Shown: positions 37,101 to 51,053 of the stretch, one piece after another
How positions within the stretch are numbered: the stretch's first letter is position 1
Layout: every line of letters begins with the position of its first letter
Assembly: GCF_019399895.1 (NCBI RefSeq)
Contig: NC_091872.1
Span: forward strand, 2,612,395-2,676,394
Direction of reading: 5' to 3'
DNA: 64,000 nucleotides
Origin: Cardiocondyla obscurior
Lineage: Eukaryota > Arthropoda > Insecta > Hymenoptera > Formicidae
The notes under the pieces: model-generated
The model's input: the letters and a program-made list of their open reading frames with translations, nothing else
What the model was told of the DNA's origin: nothing
Databases searched by the model: none
Program-made: the position numbers and the translations under genes

Positions 37101-40100
37101 GTTAGGTGCCGCGTTCTTTCAAACGGCCGCTCCGCGATAACTGACGTGCCGGAAAACCCAACTAAGCGCCGCCACGTGCGATTACGCGACGCTTAAGACG
37201 ACGGATGTCGTGACTTTTCTCACCGATCGAATTAACAAACGCCACGTACGCCTGTCTGCGCAATTAACATAAGGAAAACGAAAGGAACGCAAAACGGAAA
37301 GGTAACAAAGTGGAACCATCGTGTGGTTTCAAATGTAATTTTTTGTTTTTTTTTTCTGAAAGATATAAAAAGTTAGAGGGTGCGATAGTGCTCAAATTTT
37401 TGCTTATATCGCCGCGGCCCCCGAGGTGTAGTTTGACGATATTCGCTCGGGTAACTTTCGAATGTCTACGAGCATTCGCGCTGCCTTCATCGAGCAGGAA
37501 ATGGTCACGGGGAAACCGTTTTGCTACGGTCCCTCGAGTGGCCAAAACCGATTTTCACGCTCGGCGAAGCAATCGTCCGACGATTCGCGACCAATGTAAG
37601 CACGTAATTTGACCGGACGCCGATCCGGTTCAACGTTATTTATGCATGCATATGCATACGTTGTAATATAGTCGCGACACGCCGCTAGCACTTGTCGCAC
37701 TTGCACGGCGTTTCTCATTGATAACTCGGCACTTGTTTCATCGCATCGTGTCCTGGAACTGCAGCTTGACGCAGATTTGTATTATCTTTGCAAATATCCT
37801 CGGTCGGATTTTGCCGCGTATTGAAACCTCAATCAAATAATAATCAAAATTCGCATCAATTACCATATATCTGCAAACGTTTGAAATAGTTTCTGCAAAG
37901 TCGAGCTAGAAATTCAATTGAATTTGCGCCACTCACCATTCTTTTAACGTAAACCATTTGTAATTAAAGCCAAACGGAAAATAATCCCGCGCAAGCTATT
38001 TTTATATAATAGTTTTAATTAGTTTTATAACTGAGTTTAAGGATTATTCGTTTTTTTTTTCGTACTCTCCTTGTTTTATGAAATTTATTTACGAAACGGT
38101 ATTATACTTATTACAATTATGTAACGCGTTTCCCCTCGCGAACGTTCAGCGATGCTCGTATTCTACGAAACCATTAAACCGTGTGCCAAAAAGCACTTGA
38201 CTTTTATTCGAGAAGATAAAGACCTGTGTCGCATCCAAAGAACTTTGCTCATTTTTCCCGTTTATCTAAGTGATGCATAACGAATTCTTTAACGGAACAA
38301 TGTGGAATGGCATTGAGGAATGGCGTGAAAGATTATTCCACTTTACGGAAAAGACGAAGTCAAACAAAGCAAAGTGAAAAGAAGTCTAAACGGCAATAAA
38401 GCAGACGCGAAAACTCGATACTCATGATTTTGCCTCTCTTTTTGCCGCGAAAGTGTTTTTCCACTGGGAAAGTTTCTTTCGAAAGAAAACTTGACTTTCT
38501 TATTCCTACCTCGGGCATCATCCGACGTCGTTCTCAGTATATGGAATGTTGAGATAAGCATTCAATCAAACTTCGCGAGGTACGTCGCGATGCTTGTACT
38601 ATTTCTTTTAATAAAAATTTTTGCTTAATAAATAAAAAGAAAAAGATAAAAAAAATTAATTACACTCGATATCTAAATATTCAAAAATAAAAAAGTAATT
38701 ATTGTAAAATTATTACTGAGTATCGAGTTGATTGCATTGTTTTTTTTTTTTTTTTGCGAGAAGTCCGCCGGCAACGTCCACGTGTTCCTACATTCTCTTT
38801 GATGTTTGAATTCCCATTATTTCGGCGTGTAGAGGAAAACAGACCTCGGCGTCAGAAGCAGTCAATATCGCGGTGGAGTTCTATCGTCGAACAGGGGGAT
38901 GAATAGCGCCATCCTCTATTCCGAGGTGTATCAGGGTGTCTCGTACCCCTGGGAGAATATACAGGGTGCAAGTAGCGGGAAGGGGTCACCCGTCTCCTCC
39001 TATTACGCGGAGTGACATCCAGGCTAATATCCTTCCACTTCCTGTCATTCCATCCTGGCGCGTCTGCTGGTAGCGCAAAGTGCATGTGCGTGTGCATGTG
39101 AACGGCGCGTAGAACGTCGTACGGCCTCTCGGGGGACGCCGTGAATCGCGCGGAAAAACGTTATCGTGCTTATGTATTACGTCGTGATCTCTTTCCCGTC
39201 ATTTTGTTCGCTTTTCCACATGGATCGGTAAAATGAACGTTTAACAAAATAATTTCCTTTCCATCAAGATATATTTTATCGTAATAATTATTTAAGTATT
39301 TCATTAAAATGCTACTTTTACTTATTCTAAATTAATACTCGCTTGATTTCGACTTTGATATCAGGGTTTTACGATAACGTCAAAGATTGCGTGTTATGAA
39401 TGAGTATCAGAGTGTAAGACGAATCCAATTGCGGATGAGCATGCAACTCGATGAATGGGCGTTCGTTTGCAGTTGCTTCATTTTCATACTTCCACCGCGA
39501 GCTCCCGGAGCAAATCTCGTAACGTGATTAACTTTATAAAAGCCTTTGAATAAAATAGGATTTCGAGACAAATTGTGCGGAAATTTGCACGTATTGGGTA
39601 ATATATATATATATTTAAAACAAGAAAACTGTTTTCGGAACAGTTGAATTAAAGAAAAGTCGAGTGAGATTTATAAACGCGATTGGTATTATCGAGCAGC
39701 GGGTTGGGAAAATTACGCTTTACCATTATACCATATTGATCGCTTCTGGTCTAATTGCAAATTCTGCAGACAATTCCTACGCGATATCGATTAAATTAAA
39801 TATGTGTCAGATCGGTGGTGGAATTCCGGCTTAGGTTGCAATGTGTATTGTTCATGTCCCATTCCAACCGTCTCGACATAGTTAAGTAATAACTGGGGGT
39901 ATATGAAGGCAATTTCGAAGGGTTTGGACGGCGGTGCGGGAGACAATACAGGATGTCCGTATGCATGACTTCACGTTGGTATTCGTCGCGAAGACGTGAA
40001 ATCCCGTTAGAACAGGAGTGGATGGCCATTTACGAAGGTAGACATTTTCCCCCTTCGGATTAGACGAGCCGTTTAACTGCGGACAATTCATTCCTTGAAA

Positions 40101-43100
40101 TGTTTATCGAATTCAAATTTTCTTCAAGCGCAAAGAGACGAGGAATATTCAGTTACGTTAAATTTCTTCATCGAGAAATATGACAAATAAATATATGATG
40201 TGTACTTACTTAGGTTAGTAAGTTAGGTACGAAATCCTTCTAATTACTGTTACTCGTTTGACGAGCAGGCAACGCCTTTGCCGCTGTATCTTCGGAATTT
40301 ATTAAAGTTTAATTTAACGATTTACGACCGTGCGCGAAGACGTTGAGTAAAGTTAATGTGAAATATTCTCGTGAAAGATTAATTGGTCGAAGCTAGAAGA
40401 TCCGTGTCTGAAACATTTTTCTTTTTATTCGCACACAATTTGCTTTCCAAGCCTCGTGTCTTTTCTCTCTCTCTCTCTTTTTCCTCTCTTTTTTTGTAAG
40501 CATATAAACCTATTATTGTATAAATTATTATAAATATATTATTTTAATACGACGACATGCGAATTCAAGCACGATACAATCCTCGGAAGCACACGGTGGA
40601 ATCTTCTTACACTGTAACGCTAAGGGGTTAAACGACCGAACGTCGAAGGATAAAGTAGAAAAGTGGATCGTGCTTCGCTCGCATTCCGTAGAAATTGAGC
40701 TTGCGGAGAACGCCGACGTTTTTATTAGTTCATTCTCGTTTTTCTTTTCACTATTTTTCACCAATTCCTTCCTCTTTTCTACGCGTTTACTGTATTGCAA
40801 ACATGTCGCGAATAACTTCTCAGTTGTATTAATATAAACAGTATAAATAAATTAATAAGATTATTAATGTATACAACAAATAATTATTAAAAAAAAGAAA
40901 TTAAAAAATTAACTTTGCCGCGTTTTATCTTTGAGAAAAACTTAATTAAAAATAAAAAAAAAACGAATTAGAAACGTAATTTAAAAAAATTAATTAAAGA
41001 TATTTTGTGAAATAATTCAAAAGAAAAATTATGTTCCGCACTAACACATGCCTTATATTTTCGGTAAGTCTTTTTCCTGGTAAATTTTTCGATTTAAGAG
41101 TATGATTAAATTTTGAAAATTGCCAACTTTCTCAACCAGTATTGTTCTATTACGTGGATGGCAAAGTCTTCACCGGAAATGGGTGCACTGTAATCCCACT
41201 TCTTCGTCGCGTTTTTCTTTTTCTTTTTTTTTTTTTTCCTTCTTTTCGTAGCGGAGCTCGATAACTTCAGGAGAGAGCGGCAAGTCCTTTCGTATCCAGC
41301 CGTGACTCGAACTCGCATAGGTACCGGGCGCGTTTACTCGCTCCCTTCATCCCTTTTTCCTTTTCAACGAACTTCTCGGCGAAGTGCCGAAGTAATATCG
41401 ACGAATTAGCAGCGACCGGGCGTTAACCGATGATATCATCCTTTCGTACTCGTCGCCGACTTTTCATTGGCATCCGCGATATCACGGAAGTCAATTTTGA
41501 CTTTCTCCTATTCTGGCGATAAGCGTCTGTCGTAAGTTCGATAGTTCGTCACGCGATAGTGAATTCCGCCCTGAAAGAGATGCAGTTTACTGTCGGGTGC
41601 ACCTCGGAAATCTTTTCGTCCTCCTATCTAATTTGGCGCGGCGCGAGTGTCTTACGACGGAATAAAATTTTTATTCTTCCGATCGCGCACAAATGTCATC
41701 GCGGAAAGCTCGAATCCTTCGGAATATCGAATACGAAAGCAAAAGCGAAGATTTACAACTTGGTTTATCGATCATAACTTGGAGGCTGCAACTTCGTTTT
41801 TTTTTTCTTTTTTAATCTTTTCTTTATAAAAAGTACCGTTTGTTTTATTATTAATAAAATTATGTATTAAGATTAATCGATATGTGTGAAGTATTTTAAA
41901 AAATCTTATTAATTTCTATTGATCATGTAATACTATTTATTTTTATTTCATTTGCCGTGACAAAATCGTGCGTTACTGTACTTTGTTATGTCAGCATTAA
42001 GTATTAAGACTTATTTGCTTGATCGCGAATTTGAACTACTTGCTATTGAAAACTAAATCCCTCGGACAATCGTTGATTCTATTCGATCACGTGAAAAGAA
42101 AAAAAAAGAAAAAAAAAAGAAAAATGAAATGAAAAAAATTCAATCAACCCGCAGCAACTCAATCAACTTTCACGGTAGGAAATAAAGGTATCAAATTGAT
42201 CGGTATATTCCACTTCCTACTCGAGAGTAATGTATAGAAAAGCTCCGTCGGATTTAAAGAGCGCGAACTATCACGGAAGTATTGAAGCGTATTTTACAAA
42301 AGGCCAATTTCGTAGCGAGTCAAGTACAAAGCGATATCGCGATGAAATTAAAAATAAAAATTAGTACCTATTTCTTACAAACAAGCAGTGGGTAATAGAA
42401 AAATTGAAACGTTTACTTTTCATTTCGTTTCGTTACTAATCTTCGTTCACGAGCAACATTTTTAAAAGGCGTGTTTTTTTTTTTTTTCGATTAATTTTTA
42501 TTTGCCATTAATATAAAATTATTTTTGATGCTTTTTATGAAAAATGGTAAACTGACTTTTGATGCGGGCGGGGAATAAGAAACGATGTCTACAGAGCATA
42601 CGAGTTAGTAAAAAGGGCGAAAAAGCCGAGGCAGGATCTAGTGGAAGCCGGAATAACGACGTCAGCTCGGTAGGAACTAGTTTCCAACTAGTTCGACTGG
42701 ATTGCCAATTGGTCGTTAGTCGCTCGAGAAAGAGTCAAAGGTCGGCTTTAGCGGAACGTATGTATGTACGCGTGTACTCGCGACCGCTCTAGTGTGAAAT
42801 CGGCGTAATTTAAGCAGTTTCGCGCGAGATGAAAGGGAATTGGTTTCCGCAGAGAGGAAGAAAAAGTGTAATTACGAAATTCCGTGAAATTAGCAGCTCA
42901 TGCTTTACGAAACTCTGCATCTCGAACTCGCGAGAATGATACTAAATACCGATGCGACAGCTGTCCGCGAAACATGCCTTACTCTTGCTAATGTTATTAC
43001 GTCTATTCTTTTAACATGCAACATTTGTCTGTTCTTTAGATTAATATTTTAACGAGCTTTGCGTTCTCCTTTTTTTGCAAACAAATTATGTCTAAATAAT

Positions 43101-44451
43101 AATTATTCCGAACACGCGAGATAGAGAAGATTATATTATTTCTTTAAAGAAGAATGATTAAATAATTATAATATTTTCTTTAATTGTACAAAGAGTAACT
43201 TTCTCATTGACTTTTTACAAAGACTTTTTATGCTGTCCGGAATTTTTAACGCAGTTGAAAAACAAAGTATTTTTTTTTCTTACGCTCTTAATTATTTCAG
43301 AACAACATTTCTTTTCATTTTCATATAACGAAGTATAACCAAGGATTTGTAGTTTCAAATGAGTCTGTTACGTTTTCATTGCGCTGGAACTGTATACCAT
43401 GTTTTACTTCAACTGCATCTAATTACCGCAACAAGATATGTTTGTAAGCCAAATATCGCATTCAACGAAATATCTGAATAATGTTGCTTTGTTAATGACC
43501 AGTAAATTTTACATTTCAATCAAACGCTTGGAAACACGCTTTTTTTATTATACGTTCAAATAATAAAACTCGCATTTAATTCACAATTTTTGCATACCTC
43601 CTTTTGTTTATTGAACATGGATCATGTCAGCACGTCAAAATTTATTACATTTTAAATTCATTTCACATGGGAGATGTAAAAATCATTGAATGGATAAAAA
43701 AAGAAAAATATATATACATATATACTATACATCGCTATTACATTTGCATTAAGATATATTATGTTTAAATATTCCCGAGTGGAAATTGAGTCTAACCATT
43801 ATCTAACGACTAAGCTATTCAATTCTTGGTTTGCCCAGCGAATTCGGCAGTCGAGCGAGCGTTACGTAGGTCGATACACGCAGTAGACTAATACGTGGCG
43901 AAAAACGTAAGACATCTAGATTTTTTAACACGTTATTAACTAGTAATTTGCTTGTTCTACGTCCACAGAATTCTTTATTGTTTCGCACAGTCGCAAAAAT
44001 TCTTATAGCTCGTTAGCGAGGTGGTAGAACGTCGAAAGGATGTCACATTCTTTTGTCGGCGTTAATTAAAAGACATTGGAATTTCTGAGAGACACCAGTC
44101 AACGAGTCTTTGATATCTCTCGGTTGACAGTCTAGCCGTAACCGCTTTCCTCGAGGCTGACCTAGATTTCGTCTTCCTTTCTCTATTCATCGCCTCACCC
44201 TACCGTCTCTATTTAGAACTGCCCTTGTGCGCGGGTGTATAACACTTGAAAACCTCGCGGAGCAAAGTTGCTTCTATAATTGTTACTGACTGCAGTATTA
44301 AGAAGGAAAACAGAACAATTATTAAATTTCTAAACGTTGGGTATTTATTGAAATATAATTACAGGGAATAATTTTGTAACGTATAAAAGCTTTTTTGTAT
44401 TTCGGTTCCGCATATTGTTTCGATTACCACGACGATGCCTCGATTTCAGCG

Positions 44452-44487
44452 TCGTTTCTAGCGCAGATTTCAGCGTAGATTTCAGCG
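44452..44487. repeat. GATTTCAGCG repeated three times
   Basis: Copies at 44452-44461, 44466-44475 and 44478-44487, the last two spaced as a 12-bp period. It is a minor tandem repeat. Confidence 0.7.
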
Positions 44488-46718
44488 TTTGGAACGGCAT
44501 TGCATTCCGACGAGCTATATATATATTTGCATTAGCAATTTCTTTTGCTGACATTTAACTTTTACCTTTATTTCCATTAATACGGTGGGAGGCTAGCATG
44601 AAAACATCATAACACAATATCGCCGTGAAATGGAAAAGTAAGGTGGAAGGGAAAAGAAGCGAGGGGAGATTAATCGCCTCCAAAGCGGTGACGCGATTAC
44701 GAGTAAATTGGATCTTTCCTTTCGTTCCGTTTATCTCGTCTCTTTCTTTCTTTTTTTTTTTTAAAGTCGAAGACAAGAAGGGGAAGAGACCGCAAACTCA
44801 ATTGAAGTGGCCATTAAACCGCCAAGAAGTAACTGTTCGGACTCGGTTGTTTCGTGAGTTTCTGACGGTCTTTTATAAGCGTTTCTGCACAGCTAGAATA
44901 GGATATTAAAGATAGACGATAGACTGGAGATCTATAAATATTATAGACAAAACTAACCAAAAATAATCAAAAAATTAGGTGTTGTTTTAACGAAACGCAC
45001 TGCGTAATAATTGCACTATTATTTAGATTTTAAAATGTAAGTTTTAGGGAAATCAAACTTCGATTTTAATAAGGTGTTCCCCGGGAGGAACTAAGCTTCG
45101 AACGCAGTTCATAGATGACAAAACTTTATTCTTTAGCTAATCTTAAGTATACTTTATTTGAAGAGAATCGTAAATTAAAACTTTGTTACGTTGGGATAAT
45201 TAATATCGAATACTAAAAACTTGCGAAAAAAAAAAAGGGAGGAAAATCAGAGAATCAAGCTTTCGTTAAAAGAAAAGTCAACTTCTAATTAGTTGAAGAA
45301 TTTCGCTGTGTAGAAATTTTTCGTAAAGAATCTTCGATGCGCGCGTGCGAGTTTTATGCTTGAGGGAATATTTTGAACTTTCGATAGTACGAACAAAAGT
45401 ACAGCGTTAATATTTAAAGGTAGATCGTGCATTAAAACTTTAACTTAAGATTTTTGTCAATTTCGACTGAGAATTCTTCGCGTGGTAGAAATCCAGCAAT
45501 GCAAATAGACGGTGAATATTTTTACGGAGACGCAGGTAGAGCTGGAAAAGCGTCGAACGTGCGGAATTAAGGATCGGAGCGAGCGTGTCGACCTCGGGAG
45601 GGAGAGAAAGTCGTACGACTCACAATTCAAGCCGTGGTATTTACTGATAGAAAGAAAGGCGAAACAGACTTGTTTAGTCTCGGGCTTGGAAATCCTGGGA
45701 GACATGTAAATAGGGCGGAAACATAGCTTGTCCCAGTTTGTTCGACGCAATCCGGAAACGATTACGAAGCTTGAGATAAGAGAAGATATATGAATACTTT
45801 CTCGTTCAATTCGTGCGATTAGATTTTTCCTGTTGGAAAATTTGTCGGATTAAAATGCTCCCCTTGGCTGCTGGAGAATCCCCTAGAGATCAGGACAAAA
45901 TCGGGAACGTGCACATATGAAAGAAAAAAAAAGGGGGGAAAAAAAATGAAAGAAAGAAAGATGAATGTGGAGTACGATTTCCGCGATTGGCTATCCGATA
46001 CGTTAATTCGAAATACTAATACTGACGTGTGGATTACGTGCATAACACACAGAATTTATGGAGCATTCGAATTTCTCAGTTGGATTCCGCACGTGGTTTA
46101 ATCGCGATTCAAATGGAACATTCATGCCGAAAGTTTGAATTGGAAGGACTGGGTGAATGCTATCAAAATTTTAAGTTGTGTATTATGAAAATTTCGTATT
46201 TCGTAATTTTATATTAAAGATGCATTAATATTATACAAAACATTAATTTTTTTTTATCTGTTATTAAATTAAAAACTAACCAAGCAAAATTTTTTTTTTT
46301 TTTTACTTTTAGCAAAACAATTATTATTTATAAAATATATCCGCAATTAATTACGAATATACATATATAAGGTATTTGAAATAAGGTGTCTAATTTTAAT
46401 AATGAAACGATTACTTTAAACGGAATACTCATACTTTCGACGTAGCAAGTTTCATTTTTCGTCTCATCTCTATACATCTCTGTGCATTCTTATAACGTAA
46501 CTTATACGTAAAACGGTTACTTGATTTTATGTTAGATTTATTCCCGTGGGTACGACGTCGCGATGAGTGAGCTGAGCATCTCGAGATTCTTATTATTATC
46601 TTATTAGTCAGGCAAAAAAATTAAATGTCGCGAAGTTCTCGTCGCGGGGTGTAAGAGGGAGTATTCAGGGAGTGTTAAACAATGTACTAATGAAGCAAAA
46701 CTTTATTCTATGTTTCAG

Positions 46719-46848
46719 ATCAAGGCCCAGAGAAGTGTCCAGTGTTTAGTGTTCAATGTGTGTTGAAAGGATCCACTTTTACATCCCACATCCTGAGAGG
46801 AGGAGGAGGCCTCGGAAAGGCATCCTGCTTCAGCGGAGCAACCCCGGA
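46719..46848 (+). ncRNA. Exon A2 of a duplicated exon pair
   Basis: 130 nt between TCTATGTTTCAG and donor CCGGA|GTAAGA. The upstream intron shares the stretch from GTACTAATGAAGCAAAA to the acceptor with A1, so the homology crosses the splice site. An ATG at 46756 opens MCVERIHFYIPHPERRRRPR and 11 more residues to the donor; joined to B2 it ends after LRRY. Whether this 35-codon frame is translated is unknown. Confidence 0.55.
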
Positions 46849-47138
46849 GTAAGAATCAGTTTACTTTGTATAAAAGTTTTTTCGTTGTTTCCTGAGATTT
46901 TCTCGTCGTTTATGATGATAATTAAATATAATAGAAATTCGTAATTAATAAAAGAAACTATGCAGTTCAGTAAAACTGTTTGAGATCATTTTCGACTAAT
47001 AGATAATTTTGTTTTTAACTGTTTAGTTGGAAAACTAATTAGAAACACGCGGAAATTTTTTTTTTTTTTTTTTTTTTTTTACAGTGAATATTATTTCGAA
47101 CGCTTATTTAATTATTTGTTTGTATTTTTATGTTACAG

Positions 47139-47178
47139 TTACGTCGTTACTAAACTCCGCTGCTGCGCATCTAAATCG
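47139..47178 (+). ncRNA. Exon B2 of a duplicated exon pair
   Basis: A 40-nt exon between TTATGTTACAG and donor ATCG|GTGAGTC, 290 nt after A2. It aligns with B1 at both ends, including GCTGCGCATC. Confidence 0.5.
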
Positions 47179-50100
47179 GTGAGTCAGAAACTTTTTCTTT
47201 TTTTACTATATCCGCGTCGTAGGGACCTAAATTAGTAGCGGTAAAATAATTAAATACCTATATTAATAATAAATAATTAAAAACATAAATTAATATTAAT
47301 GCAAAACAATTTGCGTAAAATGCCGTACGTAATACGTTTAACGGTTAATATTATTAATTACCGCACATAAACCGACTAATACTTCTAAATTTGAACGTTG
47401 CGTTCTTACTGTTGCGCCTGCTCACCATATCTTGAGAATTCTCGTTTCATGCAATACGAGAAATTGATAATGCAATCAATCATATAATTGATGTTGCTCA
47501 CCCGGGCCATTCACGGGTCGATGGCGATTCTGTTTGCTGAACACGGAAACGTACAAGATAAATCAATTGCGTCTTGTCCCGCGTCTCTCCACCTTCCGCC
47601 GTATAATATTTATTAACGATAAAACGCGGAACGGGAGAAATAGAGTTAAGATCGAGCTGAATGTTTTATCGAGATGCCCAATTACCGTAAGAACATCCCA
47701 AGAAGGAGAAATGCAGCTCGCGGAGGAAATTGAATCTTTCGAAATACTTTCCGACGTGCCGGAGCAATTTTTCATGCCGCCGCGGTAATATTTCGTCTTC
47801 CCCTTTTCTCAGATTCGCGTCGCAAGTGGATCGTTGCGGGCCCGGCGGGGGGGTGCTTTTACACACAGCAACAAATCGTCGTCGTAACGACGTCCGTCGT
47901 GGCTCGCGCGCGCGCCTCTGCGGTAGAGAATTAAATTTACAAAAGTGCAACTGAAATTTTTATTCCGTCGACTGCGACGAAAGAGTACATTAAACCGCCA
48001 GCGGTTTTTGAAAGGATTCGTGCTCGCGGTCGTACGAAAGATAGCGACGCGAATAGAAGGGACCATCGATCGGTAGGTAGGTACTCCCGGCCGCCGAAGC
48101 TGGCGAAGTTAGAGTGAGTACTATAAGCGCGATTATCGTAAGCCCGTGGGTGCGCTGAAAGAGAGGAGGAACCGGAAGTGATCAACGTGTCGGCGGCGTT
48201 TGCCGACAACGCGGAACGACGTACGTTTTCAGGGACGCACAATAGGCGGTCACAAAAGGACCTCGCGCTGGTGAACGGAGCCTTCACCACCATCGGGTAG
48301 ACGTGTCATAATTTTCCAGAGAGTTCGCCGCATGGCCGGTGCAATGGTGGTCATACGCCCTCCTCTTTTCAGTTGAATTCTCGATCTGACGTAGCTTTAT
48401 TAATATACATATATGTTTGCCGCAACGCACAATAGTGCGCGTTTATATATTTATATTTAACTAATTATTTGCTCGGGTTAAATATAATTATACGTGGGGT
48501 GCAATATACGATTCTTAATGTTAGAAGTTTTTTTTTTTATATTAACTGGAGATTGCCGAATCTATCGTTCTTCTTCTTCCCCCGACTCCTCGTAATTAAA
48601 TGTTACGGTTAAACATTTCCATATAGCACTTTTGTTATCTCGGACCTTCGCCAAGTGCGCAAAAACAGGCGGTTTAACGTCGAACGTAAAAATCAATGGT
48701 GTAGGAATGAAGTGATACGCTTCAGGCGAGAGATAGCGGTTCGATTCTGTGTTTTTCTGAAATAATAATATTTTTCGGGCTCATGCAAATGGGATGAATA
48801 TCAGAAAAAGCTGTTGAAGCATTATTTTATATAATTTTTTACGCTTGAAATGCACTTTTTATTTTATTAAGTAATGATTTATGTTTATTTATAATCAAAT
48901 GTTTCTTTAAATTCCGTAACGTATCAGGCATGTATTTTCCTCTGGAGTTATATATTTTTATGACAACATGTAGAAAAGAAAAAAATGTAAAAGCTTTTGG
49001 TATGCATTCGTTAACGAATTGGTAGAAAAATGTATCTTACTTTTTTGAGTCTATTTTCCTTTCGAAACGAATTTTGATCCGTAGTCGTTTAATCGGCTTG
49101 AGAAATATCGATGATCGTGTCGTTCAAAATAAATCGAACTCATTTAGACGGGATATTCTTTTTTTTTTTTTCTTTTTACTTTTCTTTTTTCCTTCTTTTA
49201 CCTTTTTGCGTCTTTCTCTCAATTTATACGCCGGTATAATAAAATATTCCAGAATCTCTTTAGAAAATATCTTTTAAAAAACAACTATTTTTTTCTTGAT
49301 TGATTTTTTAAACTCTTTCATTCTCATCCTTTCTTTCTATATTACAAACTAATCCAGAAAGCCATGATTCTGGGATGACAGTAACATGGAAATCGAGCGC
49401 GGAAACGAGCCGATTGAAAGGTCTCTATCCAAATACCGAAATGCTGTTTTATCCGACTAGAAACTGTGCCGTCGCCTGTATACAAAAAAAAAAAAAAAGA
49501 CAGAATAAAATCGCGAAAGGAGATTAAAATAAATCGGCTTGCAAATTGAATAACAGACATTGTCAGAACGCGTGCGCGACGACGGGATTATGAATTAATT
49601 TTTATAAATTTTGTCATTATTAGCTGTACAATTTTTCATTATTAATTTCATTCTTTATCTCACATAATATTATGAGCTATTGGCATTTCAATCGAAAATA
49701 ATGACTGACGCGTACACGTTTTTATAATATGCCCCGATATGCGACTACTGACCTTTGACAAAAATTTGCCTCATATTTTTCAATTTCGCATTTATTTTAT
49801 ATCGTTCGTCGATTCATTACTAACGACGGGAGGGGAGGGGCTCCCACGAGTTGATAATCCAAATTGGACGTCGTATCCTCTCATCTCAATTCCATACGCA
49901 ACATGTTATAGAATTCCGATGGCCGACGGTCGATTATAAACGGCGATTTTCCGCGCTTGGCCACAAGGAAGAAAGAAATTGCCCGGTCGGAATATCAATT
50001 TTAGCGGAGTACCGATATCTTTTTATTTATCGCGAAAATAAAAAGCTACCCTTTCCGCTAACTGTCGCGCAGATTCGCAGGTAACGGTAGAAATTACCCG

Positions 50101-50958
50101 CGCAGAGGGACGAATAAAGGGCGGAAAAATTTTATTATTTTTATAGAGGACAATGTCACCGCGCACGATCAAAGGGAATCGCGAAAGAGGAAACAACGGC
50201 GGTACGTCAGACTTGCTTGTACATAGAAATACACCTATCTTCGCTGGCTGTTGAACGCGGATAAAACAGCAGCCGGTGGAAGCTGAAAATATCTATTTGA
50301 ATATTACCATAGCGCAGTATACTTGCCGCTTGCCGAGCGGATGCAAGAGCGGCATGCAAATCAAATGCGTTCGTCTAGAGTGTTGCTTAGTATAGCCCTT
50401 TTCCTTCGTATAAATCCCACACGTTTCTAAAACGTATACGCATGCTGTAGCAATAAAAGAAATGCGTATTTCTACGCATTATTTTTAGTACGTTATTTGA
50501 ATTAAATTCTAAAACTCACTGCCGTTTGAATAATTCAACGATAGAAAGATAAAGATGTGCGTACATTTCACTCATCTTCAAATAGAAATGTATAGCGTCC
50601 AAGTTTCTTTGTTAAAAAAATTTTTTTTTTTTTTAATTTTTTTATTTGCGGTATATTAAGAAGGTACGAAAAGCGCGTTTTCCCATGAATTTTATCGATA
50701 TCCTCCTGTCGCAGAAATTGCTCGACAATCTTTGCATCGACGGCGCTTTAACGCTATTCGTATAGGTACTGGTAAATACATATTCTAGATTACGATTCCG
50801 CTCAGACGGGGACAGCGATAGGGGGTTGTTATGAGGAAAACGAAAAAGCAAGGGAGTCGTGAATCACGCGTGAGACGAAAAGGATAGGAAAAGGGAGCGA
50901 TTACACAGGTGGATGAAAGCGCGGCTCTGACCCGCGCATACACGTTGCCGGGAGCTCT

Positions 50959-51053
50959 GGGTTAGTCACATATTTGCCGACGTACGAACGACTAAAAGCT
51001 TTTCACTCGCGGCTCTATTTTCGACCCGTAAATCGTGTTCCGTTACCGCTTTC
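50959..51053. repeat. Diverged direct repeat, copy 1
   Basis: About 95 bp alignable without large gaps to 52448-52543. Shared cores are CATATTTGCCGACGTA, ACTAAAAGCTTTTCACTC and CCGTAAATCG. Identity is roughly 80-85% by eye. It may be a dispersed repeat or a local duplication. Confidence 0.75.

Larger units (their letters stand above)
32965..46718. other. Long non-coding stretch between the two exon modules
   Basis: About 13.7 kb of mixed CpG-rich and AT-rich DNA with homopolymers, a strong hairpin at 34075-34103 and a small tandem repeat at 44452-44487. No protein family is recognised on either strand. Confidence 0.4.

Noticed and set aside
46981..46992. TGAGATCATTTT, matching the first 12 nt of the bantam microRNA
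   Set aside because: The following bases do not match the mature microRNA, and no complementary arm forming a hairpin is visible nearby.
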